Program-made: the position numbers and the translations under genes | The notes under the pieces: generated by a model | Database searches by the model: none | Seen by the model: the letters and a program-made list of their open reading frames with translations, nothing else | What the model was told of the DNA's origin: nothing | Assembly (NCBI GenBank): GCA_943330915.2 | Contig: CALQJO020000014.1 | Location: forward strand, 1-52,679 | Length of the DNA stretch: 52,679 nt | Direction of reading: 5' to 3' | DNA from: Rhodoferax sp. OV413 | GTDB lineage: Bacteria; Pseudomonadota; Gammaproteobacteria; Pseudomonadales; Pseudohongiellaceae | Shown here: positions 48,268-52,679 of the stretch, piece after piece | How positions within the stretch are numbered: the first letter of the stretch is position 1 | How the letters are laid out: the number at the start of each line of letters is the position of its first letter

Positions 48268-50724
48268 TTAAATGGGTGCACCGGGTGGCATCGGCAACGG
48301 CGCACTTAACAAACTGTTTTCCGCACCGCGCTGCAGACGGTTTTCAATTACGTCCCGCGCCATCTGGTAGTGGGCCTGCCACGGACTGTCGGAGACAGAC
48401 TCTGCATCACCCAGCCACTCATCCAGATTAGCCAAGGAGTGGTTGATCATGGCTTTTACCTGATTATCAACGCGCTCCGACTGCAGAACAGCCAGCATGC
48501 GATACAACACAACATTATTGACCGCACGTTGCACACTGCCCAACTGATCCGTTTGACGCGGTGCATAAAAAGTATTTTCAAGCAGTCGTGACAACACCAA
48601 CTGCACCGAAGGCAGTGTGTTGTCCAGCATATTCAGGTTGTTGATACGCGTCAGCCGTTCGGCCTGCAGAATTCCGGCAATGGTGTGATCTGCCGCAGTT
48701 TCCGCGATGGTGGCGAAGTCGACCCCCACCGCGGTGCGCAATGGAAAACTCTCCCGATTGCGCCCATACCCCGGCGGTTTGGGCGGAATGACGGACAATA
48801 TATCTGGCGATAACGCAAGTAACTCGGGCCTTAAGGTCAACAGCAGCGCATCGAGTGCGCGCAGCTGGCGGGCGGCATCGACCGGCACAACCAATGGCGA
48901 CTGTGGTGCGCTGCCGTCGTAAACCGAATATTCATAGTACGTACCGCCCACCAAGCGATGCACTGCTGAAACCTGATAACGGTGTAACAAATACAAAGGC
49001 ACCAGAATCTCTTCCAGCTCGGCATACGGTTGCCCCACTCGCAGGTTATCGGAGCCAAACCGCTGCAAGGCGTCAGCTCGCACATCCAACAGGCGTTGCA
49101 ATTCTTCTACCGGATCAGCGCCATTGTCCCAGACATGCGAGAGCGGATGGGCACCGCCTTCTGCGTTGGTATCCAGATCGGTGATGTAGTACAGACCGGC
49201 ATCTTTGTTCTCTTGCAGAATGGCAGCCAGACCCGCCGCCTCTGCGTCCGCATCAGCGAACTGGCTGTAGCCATATTTGATGGTCTGGTAGTCCCATTGC
49301 CCCAGCCCGATGTCATAGGCATTCAGCGCATCCAGAACACCCTGATCACTAATCTCCAACGAGGGATGCGGGTAATCCATCACCGACGCCCGGTTGTTAA
49401 CACTGGCGGCAAAATTGTGGGCGATACCCAGAGTGTGTCCGACTTCATGCGCCGATAACTGGCGTATGCGTGACAGCGCCAACTCCTGAATCGCCTGATC
49501 TGATCCTTCAGTAGCCAGCCCCATCAAGGATTGAGCAATGCGATAGTTCTGCCTGACGCGCAAAGAGCCTAAGGTCACTTTGCCCTTGATAATTTCACCG
49601 GTGCGCGGATCAATCACACTGGAGCCATAAGACCATCCGCGCGTGGAGCGATGCACCCACTGAATCACGTTGTAGCGGATGTCCATGGGGTCGGCGTCTT
49701 CAGGCAGAATCTCGACCTGAAAAGCATTTTCAAAACCGATGGCTTCAAACGCAGAATTCCACCAGCGCGCGCCGTCCAGCAATGCACTGCGCACCGGTTC
49801 CGGCACACCAGCATCCAGATAATAAATAATCGGCTCAACCGCTTCGCTGCGGGCCGCTGTGGGATCACGCTTTTCCAGACGGTGACGGGAAATATACCGA
49901 CGTGTCATATCCTCATTAATGGGCGCCGCATAATCCATAAACCCCCGTGACCAGAATCCGGATTCCGGATGAAAGTCGCGCTCTTGATAACCCGGTTCTG
50001 GCAGTTGCACAAACGAGTGGTGCTGACGCACCGTGATGCTCTCCGGTGTGGGTGTCACTGAACGCACCAGATTGCCGGGCTGATTACCCGCGAACGTCAG
50101 CTGGGCTTCAAACTCAGAGTTCAGGGGAAAGTTGCGGGTTCTGTCCATGTAGATGGCCGACCGCTGTTTGTCGACACTGAAATTTCCCTGCTGACTGCTG
50201 GCCAGTGTCGCCGACACACCGTGCGCATCGGTGAGCAGAAAATCCGTCAAATCAATCAAAACAGCGTCGGCATCGCTGGCCAGTACTGTAAAACCGGCGA
50301 GTATGGATTCGGCAAACGCTTCTTGCACAGACAGGCGTTCCGCGGCACTGTCTGAGTCGGCGCGATAATCCAGATTGATGTGTTTGAGAAACACTTTATT
50401 GCCGTGGCGCTCAAAGCGTACTACCCGGCTGTCGCCCACCTGGCCGCGATCAAGACCGATATCGTTGGATCCAATACCCGTGGACAAGGCGTTGGCATAC
50501 AGAAAATCTTCGTTCCAGCGATCGACTTCCAGCAGCAACTGGCCGGTAGCAGGTTTGTAATAAAAGTCGAAGTAACCCGCCTGATACTCAGCATCACTGG
50601 TCAGTTCATCCCAACTGGCAGCTTGCGCATATGACCTGGCGAAGAATTGGCTGCCTGGCACCACAAGCGCCAGCGCTATTATCAGACGCGTTAAACAACG
50701 AACAACAGCAGTGGTGGATATCAT
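48268..50724 (-). CDS. Exported DUF5117/DUF4953-type zinc metalloprotease
   Basis: An 818-residue exported protein: signal peptide (LTRLIIALALVVPGSQFFA), then a DUF5117-like N-terminal beta domain, and a zinc-protease core with H426-E427 and H430 in HEVGHTLGIAHNF (the extended HExxHxxxxxH with H436). The met-turn candidate is SVMDYPHPSL. The C-terminal half is mostly helical. Homologues occur in many marine bacteria; the substrate is unknown. ATG 50724 is favoured, since GGAG lies 9 nt before it; an ATG at 50730 is an alternative. The 138-bp gap upstream has no gene. Confidence 0.9.
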   Translation of the reverse strand: MISTTAVVRCLTRLIIALALVVPGSQFFARSYAQAASWDELTSDAEYQAGYFDFYYKPATGQLLLEVDRWNEDFLYANALSTGIGSNDIGLDRGQVGDSRVVRFERHGNKVFLKHINLDYRADSDSAAERLSVQEAFAESILAGFTVLASDADAVLIDLTDFLLTDAHGVSATLASSQQGNFSVDKQRSAIYMDRTRNFPLNSEFEAQLTFAGNQPGNLVRSVTPTPESITVRQHHSFVQLPEPGYQERDFHPESGFWSRGFMDYAAPINEDMTRRYISRHRLEKRDPTAARSEAVEPIIYYLDAGVPEPVRSALLDGARWWNSAFEAIGFENAFQVEILPEDADPMDIRYNVIQWVHRSTRGWSYGSSVIDPRTGEIIKGKVTLGSLRVRQNYRIAQSLMGLATEGSDQAIQELALSRIRQLSAHEVGHTLGIAHNFAASVNNRASVMDYPHPSLEISDQGVLDALNAYDIGLGQWDYQTIKYGYSQFADADAEAAGLAAILQENKDAGLYYITDLDTNAEGGAHPLSHVWDNGADPVEELQRLLDVRADALQRFGSDNLRVGQPYAELEEILVPLYLLHRYQVSAVHRLVGGTYYEYSVYDGSAPQSPLVVPVDAARQLRALDALLLTLRPELLALSPDILSVIPPKPPGYGRNRESFPLRTAVGVDFATIAETAADHTIAGILQAERLTRINNLNMLDNTLPSVQLVLSRLLENTFYAPRQTDQLGSVQRAVNNVVLYRMLAVLQSERVDNQVKAMINHSLANLDEWLGDAESVSDSPWQAHYQMARDVIENRLQRGAENSLLSAPLPMPPGAPI

Positions 50725-50862
50725 GAACATAAACTCCGGGTTGTCAGCCTTTAGGGCTATCACATGGATATCCGGAGCGTAACACAGCGACAGGTCTGGA
50801 CAGAACTGGGTCAATTGAGCCTGACTGTTTATGGCAGATAGCTGTTTATGCCAGGTAAGTGT

Positions 50863-52679
50863 TTATGCCAAATAACTGCGAAGCCGCGGATTAACGTCGT
50901 GTCGTCGCAGCAACTGCTCCAGCGCCCACTGCAATTCTGCCGGCACCTCGCGCAGGAATCTGACCTGCTCATTATCCAGCAGTGCAACGGGCACGCCATC
51001 CTTGTACAGCAGGCGATTGCGCGTGGTTTTGGCCAGTTTTACATCGGGCAGAAACAAGGGCAGGTTGTTGACCGGATCCACGGCGGACAGACTGCAATAA
51101 ATCGCCTCATTAAAGTCGCTGATAAATTTTTCATGCTCGCTGCCTGCGCGTTCCAGATGTACCTTGCGCTCAGCCAGTTTTGTTGCTGCCTCGCGCAAAG
51201 GCGCAACATTTTCTGGCAAGGTAAATTGTTCACCGCCCAGACCTTCGATAAAACGGCCACCGCGCAGTTTGCCCTGCAATTCCTGACGCCGCAGCACCGG
51301 CAGCAGATCACGCCACGCGGGGGCAATGCTCTCTCGCGCCACAATCTGGCGACTGATGACGCCCCAGCGTTGCAGGTAAACCGATACCAGTGTCTCCAAC
51401 GCAGGCTCGTCCAGATCGGCAGGCTCAGGCTTGTACAACAAAGACCAACGGCCAGCGTCTTCCACGCTGTAACCGGTGCGTCGGGAACGCTGTCGCCCTG
51501 ACGCGGCAGCGGAACCTGCGGTGCCCGATGCTCGGGAACCTGATGCTGCCGTGCCAGACATGGCCATGCCGGACCGTAATGAAGGCTTGCGCGCATCCGG
51601 CGTCAGCAGCGCGCGCAAGCCGGTAAAACCGTCACTGGTGAGCAATCCACTGGCGACCAGTTCAGACAGCGCCTGCTCCAATTGAGCAGGCAACAAACCG
51701 GTACGTTGTCTGATCTCGGCAAAAAAGCTGGCGCCGCGTTTTTTGAGGTCATTCAACACCGTTGCGGCATTACCCGACAGATCGGGCGTGGCTGTCGGGA
51801 CTGGCGCGGCCAATTGCTGCCAGACATCCATATTGATACGCGATGCAATCGAAATGGGCGTGGTCTTGATCGGCCCGCCACTGCGTTTGCTCCCCGCGCG
51901 TACTGCGCTGATCGCTGCCGGACTGATAAAACGTCCCCACCCCAGGCGTCCGCTCACACACAACAGATCCAGCCATGACGGGTCATAAAAACTCAGGCGC
52001 GCGGGCAGGATATCGCCCTCCCAAGCTGCCGCAGGAGCAGACATGCCATCAAGCCTGTCCATGGTTCGTTGCAATAAGGCCTGCGCTTCCGGCCCCGAAG
52101 GCAATGGCACTGGTCTAGGTTTGATGGTCTGAGTGCGCAGTTCATGCAGCCCGAACAAATACAGTGTGTACGCCTGCAGGGAAACCGGCTTGATAGACTC
52201 GCGATGTGCATCGAGGGTGTAACGGTGAATACGCTGCAACAGTCGCCTTTCACACCATTCCAGAGACGCATCATCCGTGCGCGCAACATTGGCTTGTGTA
52301 AAACGGCCGCGGAACACAAAACCCTCCTGTTCGAGCATCAGCAGCGCCATGTCTATTTTTTTTACCGGCAAGCCGCTGATTTCTGCCAGCTGCACTGCCG
52401 TGACCGGGCCCGACACATCCAAACGTCTGCGCACAAAGGTTTGTAGGGCGGCATCGGCCTCAATGGTTTGCAACATTTTTGCGGGCAGCACCGGCTCCTG
52501 CTCACACAGGGCCGCGGGAAACATCGCACGCCAGGCGGGCAGCATTTCTGCGGTCAGCATTATCGCGGGGGTGACGTCTGTCGCCAGCACTTTGCACACA
52601 CGGCCCTGCTCATGTAAACCTTCGAACAGGCGCTGCAGTGTGGCTGACGACAACTCCGCTTCGGTCATAAACCCCGCGC
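50863..52679 (-). CDS. lhr: Lhr-family helicase, C-terminal portion (partial)
   Basis: The frame stays open to the right window edge, so this is the C-terminal about 605 residues of a large protein whose helicase core lies outside. It matches the Lhr C-terminal region (Lhr-CTD): a winged-helix unit (TAVQLAEISGLPVKKIDMAL), EWCERRLLQRIHRYTLDAHR, a second winged-helix unit (GASFFAEIRQRTGLLPAQLE), and RWGVISRQIVARESIAPAWR. It ends with LRGGRFIEGLGGEQFTLPE and LLYKDGVPVAL. Lhr helicases unwind DNA:RNA duplexes in repair. A low-complexity Gly/Ala/Ser insert (about 51480-51570) interrupts this part. Confidence 0.88.
   Translation of the reverse strand, partial: AGFMTEAELSSATLQRLFEGLHEQGRVCKVLATDVTPAIMLTAEMLPAWRAMFPAALCEQEPVLPAKMLQTIEADAALQTFVRRRLDVSGPVTAVQLAEISGLPVKKIDMALLMLEQEGFVFRGRFTQANVARTDDASLEWCERRLLQRIHRYTLDAHRESIKPVSLQAYTLYLFGLHELRTQTIKPRPVPLPSGPEAQALLQRTMDRLDGMSAPAAAWEGDILPARLSFYDPSWLDLLCVSGRLGWGRFISPAAISAVRAGSKRSGGPIKTTPISIASRINMDVWQQLAAPVPTATPDLSGNAATVLNDLKKRGASFFAEIRQRTGLLPAQLEQALSELVASGLLTSDGFTGLRALLTPDARKPSLRSGMAMSGTAASGSRASGTAGSAAASGRQRSRRTGYSVEDAGRWSLLYKPEPADLDEPALETLVSVYLQRWGVISRQIVARESIAPAWRDLLPVLRRQELQGKLRGGRFIEGLGGEQFTLPENVAPLREAATKLAERKVHLERAGSEHEKFISDFNEAIYCSLSAVDPVNNLPLFLPDVKLAKTTRNRLLYKDGVPVALLDNEQVRFLREVPAELQWALEQLLRRHDVNPRLRSYLA

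Noticed and set aside
50848-51501. 217-codon plus-strand frame within the Lhr gene
   Set aside because: Antisense to conserved Lhr motifs.

Overview
The window is about 52.7 kb of a gammaproteobacterial chromosome. The gene order supports this: hemC-hemD-hemX-hemY next to divergent argH, lptM-lysA-dapF-DUF484, yrfG-hslR-pckA, trxA-rho, and gshB-tonB-yqgE-ruvX with a pilG-like gene divergent to gshB, the last being a Pseudomonas-type arrangement. HemB has the aspartate (Mg-type) form seen in Pseudomonas. Several large exported hydrolases (amidohydrolase, M20 peptidase, DUF5117-type metalloprotease) suggest a free-living, probably marine heterotroph. I cannot name the genus.

Layout. 1-45: 3' half of a CAU-anticodon tRNA. 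46 to about 7000: a patchy, more A+T-rich accessory stretch directly against the tRNA end. It holds an XRE regulator/membrane-protein pair with a palindromic operator, a gene remnant, two operator-like inverted repeats, a voltage-gated K+ channel gene bracketed by a 37-bp direct repeat, a small alpha/beta hydrolase, an internally deleted IS6-type transposase next to a truncated response regulator, a lipocalin, an IS3-type OrfA remnant and an endonuclease/phosphatase-fold enzyme. No integrase is present, so this looks like an eroded or only partly visible tRNA-linked island.

7-12.6 kb: exported or redox-related enzymes (amidohydrolase lipoprotein, small secreted protein, MOSC protein, M20 peptidase, DUF4399 protein). 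12.6-33 kb: conserved housekeeping core covering PAPS/nucleotide turnover (cysQ, yrfG), Hsp15, gluconeogenesis (pckA), glutathione (gshA), disulfide formation (dsbB), a TVP38-flavoprotein fusion, heme (hemB, hemCDXY), thioredoxin, Rho, UbiD, arginine (argH) and the lysine/DAP genes with the LPS-transport lipoprotein LptM.

33.4-42 kb: DUF484 followed not by xerC but by a surface-glycan block: a 1507-residue multi-domain glycosyltransferase, a phytanoyl-CoA-dioxygenase-family protein, two GT2 glycosyltransferases and a membrane protein. 42-44.5 kb: two response-regulator-like proteins, both lacking the phospho-accepting aspartate. 44.6-47.6 kb: gshB, a TonB-like protein, yqgE, ruvX. 47.5 kb to the end: an FAH-family hydrolase, a DUF5117-type zinc metalloprotease and the C-terminal part of an Lhr-family helicase that runs off the right edge.

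The observations most worth following up are the direct-repeat-bracketed ion channel unit, the paired phosphorylation-dead receivers, the TVP38-oxidoreductase fusion, the HemY reduced to its membrane anchor, and the 11-bp phased repeat downstream of the DUF4399 gene. I did not find an unmistakable new multi-gene system.
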